NCBI GenBank assembly: GCA_022511285.1
Contig: JAFLRW010000002.1
Span: 4,750 to 33,221 of the forward strand
DNA: 28,472 nt
Source of the DNA: Duncaniella sp.
GTDB taxonomy: Bacteria > Bacteroidota > Bacteroidia > Bacteroidales > Muribaculaceae
Direction of reading: 5' to 3'
Shown in pieces: positions 8,501 to 16,703 of the stretch. The notes beneath the pieces were generated by a model. The model worked only from the letters and a program-made list of their open reading frames with translations, was not told where the DNA came from and made no database searches. The position numbers were made by a program, and so were the translations under genes. The stretch's first letter is position 1; each line of letters begins with the position of its first letter.

Positions 8501-8832
8501 CAGGCTATGCCGTCGGGCTCCACAACGACTTCACCTACCTGAACAACCGCCACGAGAATTACGATCTCCCAACCATCAAAGATAAATTTGACCGCACGGT
8601 GCGTGATGCCGTTCACAACCGCCTCGGCCGAGTGGCCAACAGCAAAATATCCACCGCCTTCGAGATAGTGGGTGGCCAAGTAATCTACCGCGTTGATATC
8701 GACCCCTCGCCGGAGATTGCATTTGTCGACGGCATTGCCTATGAGAGGCAGGGTAAGTCAAAATGGATAATCCCCGCCGAGGATATTGAAGAATTCCGCA
8801 AGCAGCGTGCCAGAGAGTTCAACCAGCAATAA
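5539..8832 (+). CDS. Large OB-like/AlbA_2 (Schlafen-type) domain protein, unknown function
   Basis: A 1097-aa cytoplasmic protein without signal peptide or membrane segments. Residues 1 to about 150 and about 555-730 are strand-rich segments resembling repeated OB/S1-like modules (for example GDTVRVIITATLPG and GDNINVQIDAIYP). Between them, about 160-540 is mostly helical. An acidic stretch follows at about 737-770 (DDVVDDDVDDSEAE), then another helical part, and a C-terminal AlbA_2 domain at about 938-1090: Glu942-Leu-Lys944, then SSFLNTRGGSLYVGVADTG (Asn975, Gly978, Gly979), the usual core of this putative nucleic-acid-binding/Schlafen domain. The combination suggests an RNA- or DNA-binding protein, but no catalytic activity can be assigned. 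An alternative start is Met8 at 5560. The first 300 bp are AT-richer than the rest. Confidence 0.8.
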   Translation: MLKTGEKMSFPVIGSRVASGNLYFQVKYQDHEYDIRAFDFQRQNRPKSLQCIVQSVDASGFPIFMQDISTIIPQIYEIGQTYEFRVASELLPAGYYEVADKNGLRFRLYPDKKEKHLKFNEYVKCRVDDINRMQMRLTLIDNREDEMPLYTLESFLALDSTSTGMERFMRYIFHTLPEFADAREQLSAKNPLWVITVADIVSNHLPEWLNASFNNNIGRKRLMLRSSIITGFNSICTNLLENSVFLRNCMAAERVKIQDRLNKIITHISDYIIALEKIITRREQDFIDQTLERLKLSGYLYKPEERMRVTMALFTLRKKTISQYIDDIFDIIRQSHSNTRFMHLFSNAFIEMLDMYIANESRHVDVLTSATDRIAIQQIIKALALRILLQSDETDTQRALYRSRLYRYVTLLTSVGADQLIGKTFSTLFNTSSPLEFSWKDLDDINLLCSKIAVSNCGPLSEQSLYYEGSNALLRISGDTLTFSPLERGPFMKYGIPKDLFSVHRINVLLNDRMQEKLKESRQDISQFRRLWIDVEHSLFGTRQNIRQIPKGIMPDVGDTVRVIITATLPGSDNVFKARIIDDGIDGEGTISLNQIVSYNIYTPLTADCFRNSETGQLCIFNAEVESIDDTTGQIQFKMRSLIHNYLIDALDSNDEPWLAKVTRIIPDYYLCITEGGFTIAISRRSVTLNLGDNINVQIDAIYPNERITGSYIERSDHSIQVAEAFKCLLDNYCRDEFFTDDVVDDDVDDSEAEKIDDDRNENTVIDPDMMLELIHIIDREGMLQKDHIHTSNYLAIARIMALMLNDSHLSAYFAKRMELVEAIKQFGESGIIDDDRLHRLLNDNKDFVASYPDIETRLTQLRIINNIDKSFKEDWLWEIARDNTEETTSHLARLVLSYNMLDRSNVYEVRRALHRKIYQLMGLNIQLPESMFVAEEDQFTELKTSIIYPAGNKMRPNEQEQVTEILRVISSFLNTRGGSLYVGVADTGYAVGLHNDFTYLNNRHENYDLPTIKDKFDRTVRDAVHNRLGRVANSKISTAFEIVGGQVIYRVDIDPSPEIAFVDGIAYERQGKSKWIIPAEDIEEFRKQRAREFNQQ

Positions 8833-8892
8833 AAAGCGAGGTCTTGCCAAGATTTTCCGGCGGAAAGGGAGCAAAGTGTCAGCGATTTTTAG

Positions 8893-8900
8893 TACCTTTG
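8893..8900 (+). promoter_or_regulatory. -7 box of the prs promoter
   Basis: TACCTTTG matches TAnnTTTG and lies 78 nt upstream of the prs ATG at 8979, giving a leader of about 70-75 nt. The 146-bp gap after the AlbA_2 gene also holds a small hairpin without a T-run (TTTCC GGC GGAAA, 8854-8866). No strong -33 element is visible. Confidence 0.55.
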
Positions 8901-8978
8901 CAGCGTGATTCACGCATCCCCCCCGCCGGAGCACGGCGAGGTCTGTTCAAGCAACTTCCAATCACTTCACTTAAATAT

Positions 8979-9923
8979 ATGACTGACAGTCTGCCACCTA
9001 TTAAGATTTTCTCGGGCACACGTTCCACTTACATGGCAAAGGAAATTTGCCAGGAGTTGGGATGCGAACTCGGAAAGATGAACATTCAGTATTTTGCCGA
9101 CGGCGAATTTGAAGTATCGTTTGAGGAATCAATCCGCGGGTGCGAGGTTTATCTCGTGCAGTCGACATTTCCCAACTCGGACAATCTGATGGAACTTCTG
9201 CTGATGATTGATGCTGCCAAGCGCGCTTCCGCCGCATCAATCATCGCCGTTATGCCCTATTTCGGATGGGCCCGTCAGGACCGCAAGGACAAGCCACGTG
9301 TGTCAATAGCGGCCAAACTCGTGGCCAATCTGCTCACAGCAGCCGGAGTGGATAGAGTCATCGCCATGGACCTCCACGCCGATCAGATTCAAGGGTTCTT
9401 CGATGTGCCGCTTGACCATCTTTATGCATCATCGGTGTTCATCCCCTACATCAAGAGCCTCGGTCTGAAGGATCTTGTCATCGCATCGCCCGACGTAGGC
9501 GGTGCGAAGCGAGCCAACAACTATGCCAAGTATCTCAACGTGCCTTTGGTATTGTGCCACAAGCAGAGAGCCAAGGCCAATGTGGTGGCGAATATGACTG
9601 TTATCGGCGACGTAAAGGATAAGGACGTTATCATCATTGACGACATGGTCGACACCGCCGGAACCATCACCAAGGCGGCTGACCTAATGAAGGCCAACGG
9701 CGCCCGCTCGGTGAGGGCGCTCTGCTCTCACGCCATTATGAGCGATCCTGCGTCGGAGCGTGTGGACAATTCGGCTCTTGAAGAAATGATGTTTACCAAC
9801 TCTATTCCGTTCAATAAAAACTGCCGGAAAGCCACTATCCTATCGGTGGCACGTCTGTTTGCCGACACCATACGCCGTGTCCACACTCACGAGTCAATCT
9901 CGTCGCAGTACCTCATTAAATAA
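8979..9923 (+). CDS. prs: Ribose-phosphate pyrophosphokinase (PRPP synthetase)
   Basis: Transfers pyrophosphate from ATP to ribose-5-phosphate to make PRPP for purine, pyrimidine, histidine, tryptophan and NAD synthesis. From the ATG at 8979 the protein is 314 aa, the usual length for class I bacterial enzymes. It has FADGEFEVSFEESIRG in the N-terminal half, the metal/ATP region MDLHADQIQGFFDVPLDHLY, and the PRPP-binding loop DDMVDTAGT (221-229). The frame is open upstream to 8844 but that stretch has no family similarity and contains the promoter box at 8893-8900, so 8979 is the better start. A hairpin with a T-run follows at 9941-9992. Confidence 0.95.
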   Translation: MTDSLPPIKIFSGTRSTYMAKEICQELGCELGKMNIQYFADGEFEVSFEESIRGCEVYLVQSTFPNSDNLMELLLMIDAAKRASAASIIAVMPYFGWARQDRKDKPRVSIAAKLVANLLTAAGVDRVIAMDLHADQIQGFFDVPLDHLYASSVFIPYIKSLGLKDLVIASPDVGGAKRANNYAKYLNVPLVLCHKQRAKANVVANMTVIGDVKDKDVIIIDDMVDTAGTITKAADLMKANGARSVRALCSHAIMSDPASERVDNSALEEMMFTNSIPFNKNCRKATILSVARLFADTIRRVHTHESISSQYLIK

Positions 9924-9940
9924 TTAAATCTCAATCATCA

Positions 9941-9992
9941 CGACGCGCGGGAGGAGGCTGATAAAGCCCTATCCGGTTGCGTCGCTTTTTTT
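9941..9992 (+). terminator. Probable intrinsic terminator after prs
   Basis: CGACGC (9941-9946) pairs with GCGTCG (9979-9984), enclosing an inner GGCT (9956-9959) / AGCC (9965-9968) hairpin, and a run of seven T follows (9986-9992). The outer stem is short and the loop large, so strength is uncertain. It sits between prs and the S9 peptidase gene. Confidence 0.5.
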
Positions 9993-10017
9993 AAAGATAC
10001 ACACACTGAAGCCCATA

Positions 10018-12165
10018 ATGAATTTCAAGACTATGATTATCACAGCCGGAGTGGCTGCCACGATTGCCGCCTGCTCCGACGGGAGCAACGAGGCGGAACG
10101 CATCATCGACAAGCCCGATTTTAAAAGTGAGTCCGGAGTGTTTGATATTGATGCTCTCGAGGCATTGGGGAGGGTGGCAGACGTCAAAGTGTCGCCCGAC
10201 GGGAAAAAAGTGCTTTTTGCCATCTCATACGAGGATATTGAGCTCAACAAAAGCAATGCCGACCTCTATACGATGAATCTCGACGGCACGGAGCTCAATC
10301 GCATCACCCGCACTGCGGCAAGCGAGAGCAACTTCTGCTGGATTGACAATGGCGAGCGTGTTGCCTTCACATATCCCGTTGACGGTAAGCCGCAGGTGTT
10401 CACTATGAAAGCCGACGGTTCAGGCCGCACCCAGGCAAGCTTTGTCGAGAAAGGGGTGGAGGGTTTTCTCTTCTCTCCGGATGGCACTAAAGTGATTGTT
10501 GTCTCCACTGTGAAATATGCCCGCGAGGCGCAAGATGTGTACCCCGACCTGCCTAAGGCTTCGGGACGTATCATCGACGACCTTATGTACAAACATTGGG
10601 ACGAGTGGATTACGGAGATACCCCATCCTTTTGTCGGGACATTTGACGGCTCTAAGATTTCTGACCTCGAGGATATTATGGCAGACGAACTGCAATTTGA
10701 ATCTCCGATGCGTCCGTTTGGAGGCATGGAACAGTTTGCTTGGGCTCCCGACTCTAAAAGTCTCGTCTATACCTGCCGCAAAAAGAGCGGCGTCGACTAT
10801 GCCGTGTCCACTAACTCCGACCTTTTCCTCTACACCCTTGCCGACAAGCAGACACGCTGTCTCACCGAGGGGATGATGGGCTATGACATTAACCCGACCT
10901 TCTCGCCCGACGGCAGCACTTTGGCCTGGCTCTCGATGGAGCACGACGGCTATGAGAGCGACAAAAACAGAATTTTCACTCTCAATATGGCCTCCGGCGA
11001 GAAGGCTGACCTAACCTCCGATTGGGATTACACTGTCGACGCCATAGCCTGGGCTGCCGACGGCAAAAGCCTCTTCTTCATAGCTGCCAAGGATGGCGTG
11101 ACTCCAATATTCAGCATTGATGCCGCCACCCGTGCAATCAAGACTGTGGCAGATGGCGTTTGCGACTATGCCGCACTTTCACCCGTGGCTGACGGCTCAC
11201 TCGTGACTCTGCGCCATTCGATGCTTTATCCCAACGAGGTGTTCCACGTCACCCTCGAGGGAGATGTTAAGCAAATTTCCAACGTCAATACTGAGCTCCT
11301 ATCCTCCTTGCGGATGCCCACGGTAGAGAAGAAGATGGTGCCGACCACCGACGGCAAAGAGATGCTCGTCTGGGCCATATATCCTCAGGATTTCGATTCC
11401 ACAAAGAAATATCCTGCCATTCTATATCTGCAAGGTGGCCCGCAGCAGGCTGTCAGCCAGTTCTGGAGCTATCGATGGAACTTTGCTTTGATGGCTGCCA
11501 ACGGCTATATAGTCGTGGCCCCGAACCGTCGCGGATTGCCGGGATTCGGCACCGAGTGGAACGCACAAATCTCCGGCGATTATGGCGGTCAGAATATGCG
11601 AGACTATCTCTCGGCCATCGACTATATGAAACAATACCCCTATATCGACGCCGAGCATATCGGTGCAACCGGGGCAAGCTATGGCGGATTTTCCACCTAC
11701 TGGCTTGCCGGCAACCACGAAAAGCGCTTTGCCGCCTTCCTGGCCCACGCGGGTATTTTCAATATGGAGGCTCAGTATCTTGAGACAGAGGAAATGTGGT
11801 TTGCCAACTGGGATATGGGTGGTGCGATGCGTCAGAACCCCGATGCCACTGTCGAACCTGACTTCGGAGCCTTTTGGCGTAAGGATAATGCTACCGCTCA
11901 ACGCACATTTGCACTGTCGCCCCACAGATTTGTGGACAAGTGGGACACCCCTATAATGATATCTCACGGCGAGCTTGACTATCGCATCCTCTCTTCGCAG
12001 GGCGAAATGGCCTTCAATGCGGCCAAGCTGCGCGGCATCCCCGCCGAGATGGTGATTTTCCCTGATGAGAACCATTGGATTCTGAAGCCGCAGAACGCCA
12101 TCTTATGGCAGCGTCTGTTCTTCCGTTGGTTTGACCGCTGGCTGAAACCATCACAAGCAGAATAA
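10018..12165 (+). CDS. S9 family prolyl oligopeptidase-type lipoprotein
   Basis: A serine peptidase of clan SC, family S9 (dipeptidyl- or acylaminoacyl-peptidase-like), which would trim peptides in the envelope. The 715-aa protein begins with a lipoprotein signal, MNFKTMIITAGVAATIAAC, with the lipidation Cys19. The next 400 or so residues form a propeller-like region with WD40/TolB-type repeats (VSPDGKKVLF, FSPDGTKVIV, FSPDGSTLAW). The C-terminal alpha/beta-hydrolase domain has the nucleophile in GASYGG (Ser554), the acid in HGELDYR (Asp654) and the base in DENHWI (His686), so the triad is complete. Exact specificity cannot be assigned. It stands alone between two terminators; I see no clear promoter box in the 94-bp gap upstream. 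Confidence 0.9.
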   Translation: MNFKTMIITAGVAATIAACSDGSNEAERIIDKPDFKSESGVFDIDALEALGRVADVKVSPDGKKVLFAISYEDIELNKSNADLYTMNLDGTELNRITRTAASESNFCWIDNGERVAFTYPVDGKPQVFTMKADGSGRTQASFVEKGVEGFLFSPDGTKVIVVSTVKYAREAQDVYPDLPKASGRIIDDLMYKHWDEWITEIPHPFVGTFDGSKISDLEDIMADELQFESPMRPFGGMEQFAWAPDSKSLVYTCRKKSGVDYAVSTNSDLFLYTLADKQTRCLTEGMMGYDINPTFSPDGSTLAWLSMEHDGYESDKNRIFTLNMASGEKADLTSDWDYTVDAIAWAADGKSLFFIAAKDGVTPIFSIDAATRAIKTVADGVCDYAALSPVADGSLVTLRHSMLYPNEVFHVTLEGDVKQISNVNTELLSSLRMPTVEKKMVPTTDGKEMLVWAIYPQDFDSTKKYPAILYLQGGPQQAVSQFWSYRWNFALMAANGYIVVAPNRRGLPGFGTEWNAQISGDYGGQNMRDYLSAIDYMKQYPYIDAEHIGATGASYGGFSTYWLAGNHEKRFAAFLAHAGIFNMEAQYLETEEMWFANWDMGGAMRQNPDATVEPDFGAFWRKDNATAQRTFALSPHRFVDKWDTPIMISHGELDYRILSSQGEMAFNAAKLRGIPAEMVIFPDENHWILKPQNAILWQRLFFRWFDRWLKPSQAE

Positions 12166-12187
12166 ACCCTAAATTCCACAGTAAAAC

Positions 12188-12229
12188 AGAGCATAGTCCG
12201 CCAACACCTGTCAGCAGACTATGCTCTTT
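12188..12229 (+). terminator. Intrinsic terminator after the S9 peptidase gene
   Basis: A perfect 11-bp inverted repeat, AGAGCATAGTC (12188-12198) and GACTATGCTCT (12217-12227), with an 18-nt loop, ends in TTT. It lies 22 bp after the peptidase stop codon and before fkp. Confidence 0.75.
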
Positions 12230-12254
12230 ACTCTCTCAACTTTAAATCTGTATT

Positions 12255-14990
12255 ATGACCACAAAACTCCTCTCTTTGCCTCCCAACCTCGTCGACGTGT
12301 TCCACCGCATCACCGGACTTCCATCCGATGAATACTTCTGCACCTCCGACCCTATCGGGACTAAACTGGGGAGCGGCGGAGGCACCACCTGGCTCATTGA
12401 GGAGTGTCATCGGTCACAAGCTCCGGATACAGATTTCAGCGAGTGGTTGGCCGGTGGGCGCCGAATCCTGCTCCATGCCGGAGGGCAGAGCCGGCGGTTG
12501 CCTGCCTATGCTCCCTCCGGAAAAATTCTGACACCTGTGCCCATATTCCGCTGGGAACGGGGACAGAAGGTGAGCCAGACGCTGCTCGACCTCCAGCTCC
12601 CGCTCTATGAGCGTATTATGGACCGCGCACCGCAAGGGCTGAACACTATGGTGGTGAGCGGAGATGTCTATATCCGCGCTGCCGAACAGCTCGGAGAGAT
12701 TCCGAATGCCGACGTGGTGTGCTACGGACTGTGGCTCGACTCGTCGATTGCCACAAATCACGGAGTGTTCTTCAGTCGGCACGCCACCCCGAATATCCTT
12801 GACCGTATGCTGCAGAAACCGTCGGAAGAGACTCTTGCCGGGCTGCTCCACGGGGGATATTACCTCACCGACATCGGAGTGTGGCTGCTCAGCGATCGTG
12901 CCGTGGAGCTGCTTCGCCGCCGCTCGCGCGACGAGGCTGGAAATCTGCGCGAATATGACCTCTATGCAGAGTTCGGATGTTCGCTCGGCACCGCTCCCTC
13001 CGTTGCGGATTCCGAGCTCGCCGAACTCACAGTGGCCGTGCTCCCCCTGCCGGGTGGGGAGTTCTATCACTATGGCACCAGCCGTGAGATTATTTCCTCT
13101 ACGCTTGCCATTCAGAACCGCGTCAACGACCAGCGTGAGATAATACATCGCGACCGCAAGCCTCATCCTTCCATTTTCGTGCAAAACTCTATCACTCAGA
13201 CTCATTTTAATGCCGAGAATGAAAACATCTGGGTGGAAAACTCACACATCGGGCCGCATTGGACCCTGACGTGCGACAATATTGTGACCGGAGTCCCCGA
13301 GAACAACTGGGAGATAACCCTCAATCCCGGACAATGTATTGACATTGTGCCTGTCGGTGAGAGGGAATGGATGGTAAGAGTGTATGACATAGATGACCGC
13401 TTCAAGGGAGCCGAGCAGCAACGGCCACAGTTTCCGGTGGTCAGCGACACTGACCGTATGGGGCAAATGGTGAGCCTGATGCTGGCCGGCCAACCTCTTC
13501 CGCCTGAGATGAGACTGATGAGCGCCGAGGAGATTTCAAACATAGCATCACTGCCACGACTTGTGGAGCAGCGCCGCGCATACCGCGCCCGCAATCTCAA
13601 CGCAATGGCGGCAAACCATCACCACAGTGTGTTCTATCAGCTCGACCTTGACAACACCGCAGACATATATGTGGCCGAGGCTATGCCCCTTCCGGCAGAA
13701 TTAGACAGCAGCGAGCCTATAATCAAACGTATGAGCGACCTGATGTGGCGCAGTGAAGTGTTGCGCCGCAGCTCCGGAAACACCGGAGGCTTTGACGAAA
13801 AGGCCTTTGCCTTGCTGCGCCAGGGGTTGATGGAGACTGTGGGAACTACCCTATCGGCACCTCGCCGTGCCGTGTGCTCCGACCAGATAGTGTGGAGCCG
13901 TTCGCCCGTGCGCATCGACATTGCAGGCGGGTGGACTGACACTCCCCCCTTCTGCCTTGCCGAGGGGGGCAACGTCATCAATCTTGCCATTGAGCTCAAC
14001 GGGCAGCCGCCACTGCAGACATATATCCGTCCGTGCAAAGAGCCCCACATCGTGTGCCGCTCCATTGACCTCGGAGCATCGGAGACCGTAGAGACCTACG
14101 AGCAGCTAATTGAATTCAACACAGTGGGTTCCCCATTCTCTATCCCCAAAGCCGCACTCGCTTTGGCCGGATTTCATCCTCTTTTTGCCGCCGAGCAGCA
14201 TCCGTCGCTCCGCCGTCAACTCTCAGAGATGGGGGGCGGACTCGAGATAACCCTCTTCTCAGCCATCCCGGCGGGAAGCGGCCTCGGCACAAGCTCGATT
14301 CTTGCCGCCACTGTGCTGGGCGCTATCAGCGACTACTGCTCCTTGGCTTGGGATAAAGTAGAGATATGCCGACGCACCTTGGTGCTTGAGCAACTGCTCA
14401 CCACCGGTGGCGGTTGGCAAGACCAGTATGGAGGTGTCATCGGGGGCGTCAAACTGCTGCAGAGCACCAAAGGTTTTGACCAAACGCCTATAATACGCCG
14501 TCTGCCCGACGACCTCTTCACCTCGCCCGACTATGCCGCCTGCCATTTGCTCTACTACACCGGGCTGACACGCACAGCCAAAGATATTCTTGCCGAAATA
14601 GTGCGTCGGATGTTCCTCAACCACGGAGCACAGCTTGAACTTCTGCGTCGGATGAAAGCACACACTATGGAGATGTATGAGGCCATCCAGCGCGATGACT
14701 TTCTGCAGACCGGACTGCTGATGCGTGAGACCTGGCGCCAGAACCAATGTTTGGACAACGGCACAAACCCTCCCGCCGTCGAAGCGGTGACCCGTTTGGT
14801 CGACGACCTCTGCCTCGGCTACAAGCTCCCGGGCGCCGGAGGTGGCGGCTATCTTTACATGATAGCCAAGGACCCTGAAGCCGCAGCAAGAATCAAACAT
14901 ATACTCAACACCGCACAGGGGCTCTCGCCCAACGCTCGATTGGTGGATATGACTCTTTCGCACAACGGACTCACCGTGACAAGGAGTTGA
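12255..14990 (+). CDS. fkp: Bifunctional L-fucokinase / L-fucose-1-P guanylyltransferase
   Basis: Converts free L-fucose to L-fucose-1-phosphate and then GDP-L-fucose, the donor for fucosylated capsule and glycoproteins; this salvage lets gut Bacteroidales use host fucose. The 911-aa protein is close to the length I recall for B. fragilis Fkp (about 950). The N-terminal half is the pyrophosphorylase, with LLHAGGQSRRLP (72-83) and SGKILTPVP. The C-terminal half from about residue 546 is a GHMP kinase: SPVRIDIAGGWTDTPP, the ATP-binding PAGSGLGTSS (672-681), GGGWQDQYGG, and the C-terminal LPGAGGGGY. Both halves look intact. The gene appears monocistronic between the terminator at 12188-12229 and the lysS promoter. 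A near-consensus TAAATCTG (12243-12250) lies only 4 nt before the ATG. Confidence 0.95.
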   Translation: MTTKLLSLPPNLVDVFHRITGLPSDEYFCTSDPIGTKLGSGGGTTWLIEECHRSQAPDTDFSEWLAGGRRILLHAGGQSRRLPAYAPSGKILTPVPIFRWERGQKVSQTLLDLQLPLYERIMDRAPQGLNTMVVSGDVYIRAAEQLGEIPNADVVCYGLWLDSSIATNHGVFFSRHATPNILDRMLQKPSEETLAGLLHGGYYLTDIGVWLLSDRAVELLRRRSRDEAGNLREYDLYAEFGCSLGTAPSVADSELAELTVAVLPLPGGEFYHYGTSREIISSTLAIQNRVNDQREIIHRDRKPHPSIFVQNSITQTHFNAENENIWVENSHIGPHWTLTCDNIVTGVPENNWEITLNPGQCIDIVPVGEREWMVRVYDIDDRFKGAEQQRPQFPVVSDTDRMGQMVSLMLAGQPLPPEMRLMSAEEISNIASLPRLVEQRRAYRARNLNAMAANHHHSVFYQLDLDNTADIYVAEAMPLPAELDSSEPIIKRMSDLMWRSEVLRRSSGNTGGFDEKAFALLRQGLMETVGTTLSAPRRAVCSDQIVWSRSPVRIDIAGGWTDTPPFCLAEGGNVINLAIELNGQPPLQTYIRPCKEPHIVCRSIDLGASETVETYEQLIEFNTVGSPFSIPKAALALAGFHPLFAAEQHPSLRRQLSEMGGGLEITLFSAIPAGSGLGTSSILAATVLGAISDYCSLAWDKVEICRRTLVLEQLLTTGGGWQDQYGGVIGGVKLLQSTKGFDQTPIIRRLPDDLFTSPDYAACHLLYYTGLTRTAKDILAEIVRRMFLNHGAQLELLRRMKAHTMEMYEAIQRDDFLQTGLLMRETWRQNQCLDNGTNPPAVEAVTRLVDDLCLGYKLPGAGGGGYLYMIAKDPEAAARIKHILNTAQGLSPNARLVDMTLSHNGLTVTRS

Positions 14991-15024
14991 CGACTTGTTT
15001 TTAACATTACATAACACACCCTCA

Positions 15025-15056
15025 TTTGACAGAGCGGCAGAATAATCGTAACTTTG
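15025..15056 (+). promoter_or_regulatory. Promoter of lysS-gpsA-pgi (-33 and -7)
   Basis: This is the best promoter in the window: TTTG (15025-15028), a 20-nt spacer, and TAACTTTG (15049-15056) match the Bacteroidetes sigma-ABfr consensus at both elements. The 5' leader to the lysS ATG would be about 30 nt and is A-rich. Confidence 0.8.
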
Positions 15057-15090
15057 CAGAAATAGCATAAAAATAAGAATTATCAAGATA

Positions 15091-16641
15091 ATGAACGCAC
15101 CCTCACTCAGTGAACAGGAAGTCATCAGGCGTCAAAGCCTCGAAGAAATGCGCCGTATGGGCATCGACCCCTATCCCGCAGCAGAATATCCCGTTGACGG
15201 CTATGCCGTTGAAATCAAAGAGACGTTTGCCGACGACGCTCCACAGCGCGATGTGTGTGTGGCCGGCCGCGTAATGGGTAGGCGCATTATGGGCAAAGCC
15301 TCTTTTATGGAGCTGCAAGACTCCACCGGGCGCATCCAGGTCTATGTGAACCGCGACGAGATATGCCCCGGCGAAGATAAAGATCTTTATAACGCCGTGT
15401 TCAAAAAGCTGCTTGACATAGGTGACTTTGTGGGAATCAAGGGTTATGTGTTCCGCACTAAGACCGGCGAAATTTCTGTCCACGCCAAAGAGCTTACGGT
15501 GCTGAGCAAGTCGCTCCGCCCTCTCCCCATAGTAAAGATGAAAGACGGCGTGAAGTATGATGCCTTTGACGACCCCGAACTGCGCTACCGCCGTCGGTAT
15601 GTTGACCTCATTGTCAACGATGGCGTGAAGGATATCTTCATCAAACGGTCCAAGATACTCAACTCTATGCGCGAGTTTTTCAACTCCTACGGCTATATGG
15701 AAGTGGAGACCCCCATTCTTCAATCAATAGCCGGCGGCGCAGCTGCTCGCCCATTTATCACTCACCACAATTCGCTCGACATTGACCTGTATCTGCGCAT
15801 TGCCACAGAGCTGTATCTCAAGCGCCTGATTGTGGGCGGATTTGAAGGCGTCTATGAAATAGGCAAGAACTTCCGCAACGAGGGTATGGACCGCACACAC
15901 AATCCCGAATTCACTTGTATGGAAATCTATGTAGCCTACAAGGACTACAATTGGATGATGGGATTCACCGAGCAGATGCTTGAGAAAATCTGCCTCGATG
16001 TCAATGGCACCACTGAAGTGAAGGTGGGCGACAATATTATCAGCTTCAAAGCCCCCTTCCGCCGAGTCACTATGATTGATGCCATCCGCGAAAACACCGG
16101 CATTGACATCACCGGTATGGACGAGGAGCAGCTGCGCGACGTGTGCCGTCGGCTCAACATCGAAGTTGAGCCCTCTATGGGGAAAGGCAAACTTATAGAT
16201 GAGATTTTCGGCGAGACATCCGAGGGCAAATATATCCAGCCCACGTTCATCATCGACTATCCCATTGAAATGTCGCCCCTCACCAAGAAGCATCGCACCA
16301 ATCCGGAGCTCACCGAGCGCTTCGAGCTGATGGTGAACGGCAAGGAGCTCTGCAACGCTTACTCCGAGCTCAACGATCCCATTGACCAATATGAGCGTTT
16401 CGTAGAGCAGATGCGTCTGGCCGACAAGGGCGACGACGAAGCAATGATTATTGACAAGGACTTTGTGCGTGCTCTTGAGTACGGAATGCCCCCGACATCC
16501 GGAATGGGCATGGGCATTGACCGCCTGGCTATGATAATGACCGGCAACCCAACCATCCAGGAGGTGCTCTTCTTCCCGCAGATGCGTCCCGAAAAGAAGA
16601 AAGCGCTCCCTACCGACGAAAACGCTGAAACGGCCGAGTGA
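15091..16641 (+). CDS. lysS: Lysyl-tRNA synthetase, class II
   Basis: Charges tRNA-Lys with lysine in the cytoplasm. The 516-aa protein starts with an OB-fold anticodon-binding domain (about 50-150, VAGRVMGRRIMGKASFMELQ), followed by the class II catalytic domain. Motif 2 is FRNEGMDRTHNPEFT (from residue 261) and motif 3 is GMPPTSGMGMGIDRLAM (from 465). Length and motifs are normal and the start follows a strong promoter. It heads a run with gpsA (62-bp gap) and pgi (51-bp gap), with no clear promoter or terminator between them, so the three are probably one operon. Confidence 0.97.
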   Translation: MNAPSLSEQEVIRRQSLEEMRRMGIDPYPAAEYPVDGYAVEIKETFADDAPQRDVCVAGRVMGRRIMGKASFMELQDSTGRIQVYVNRDEICPGEDKDLYNAVFKKLLDIGDFVGIKGYVFRTKTGEISVHAKELTVLSKSLRPLPIVKMKDGVKYDAFDDPELRYRRRYVDLIVNDGVKDIFIKRSKILNSMREFFNSYGYMEVETPILQSIAGGAAARPFITHHNSLDIDLYLRIATELYLKRLIVGGFEGVYEIGKNFRNEGMDRTHNPEFTCMEIYVAYKDYNWMMGFTEQMLEKICLDVNGTTEVKVGDNIISFKAPFRRVTMIDAIRENTGIDITGMDEEQLRDVCRRLNIEVEPSMGKGKLIDEIFGETSEGKYIQPTFIIDYPIEMSPLTKKHRTNPELTERFELMVNGKELCNAYSELNDPIDQYERFVEQMRLADKGDDEAMIIDKDFVRALEYGMPPTSGMGMGIDRLAMIMTGNPTIQEVLFFPQMRPEKKKALPTDENAETAE

Positions 16642-16703
16642 AAAAGCCAGAGTCGTTATGGCTGAGACTTTCACTCATTCTCTGAACATCTAACACCCTC
16701 GAT

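Noticed and set aside
5539..8832. Phage-defence system built around the AlbA_2 protein
   Set aside because: AlbA_2 occurs in some defence proteins, but there is no nuclease, helicase, integrase, transposase or toxin gene nearby, and the neighbours are core genes.
8854..8866. TTTCC GGC GGAAA hairpin as terminator of the AlbA_2 gene
   Set aside because: Very short stem with a 3-nt loop and no T-run; recorded only within the prs promoter note.
14259..15125. Long minus-strand open frame opposite the end of fkp and the lysS promoter
   Set aside because: It overlaps the intact GHMP kinase domain and the lysS promoter, and its translation resembles no protein family.
15724..16674. Long open frame (about 316 codons) on the strand opposite lysS
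   Set aside because: It is fully antisense to a clear lysS gene, and the translation is rich in His, Val and Leu with no family motif, as expected for a shadow frame.
16642..16703. AGTC/GACT inverted repeat between lysS and gpsA as an internal terminator
   Set aside because: A 4-bp stem is within chance expectation, and the gene run looks continuous.
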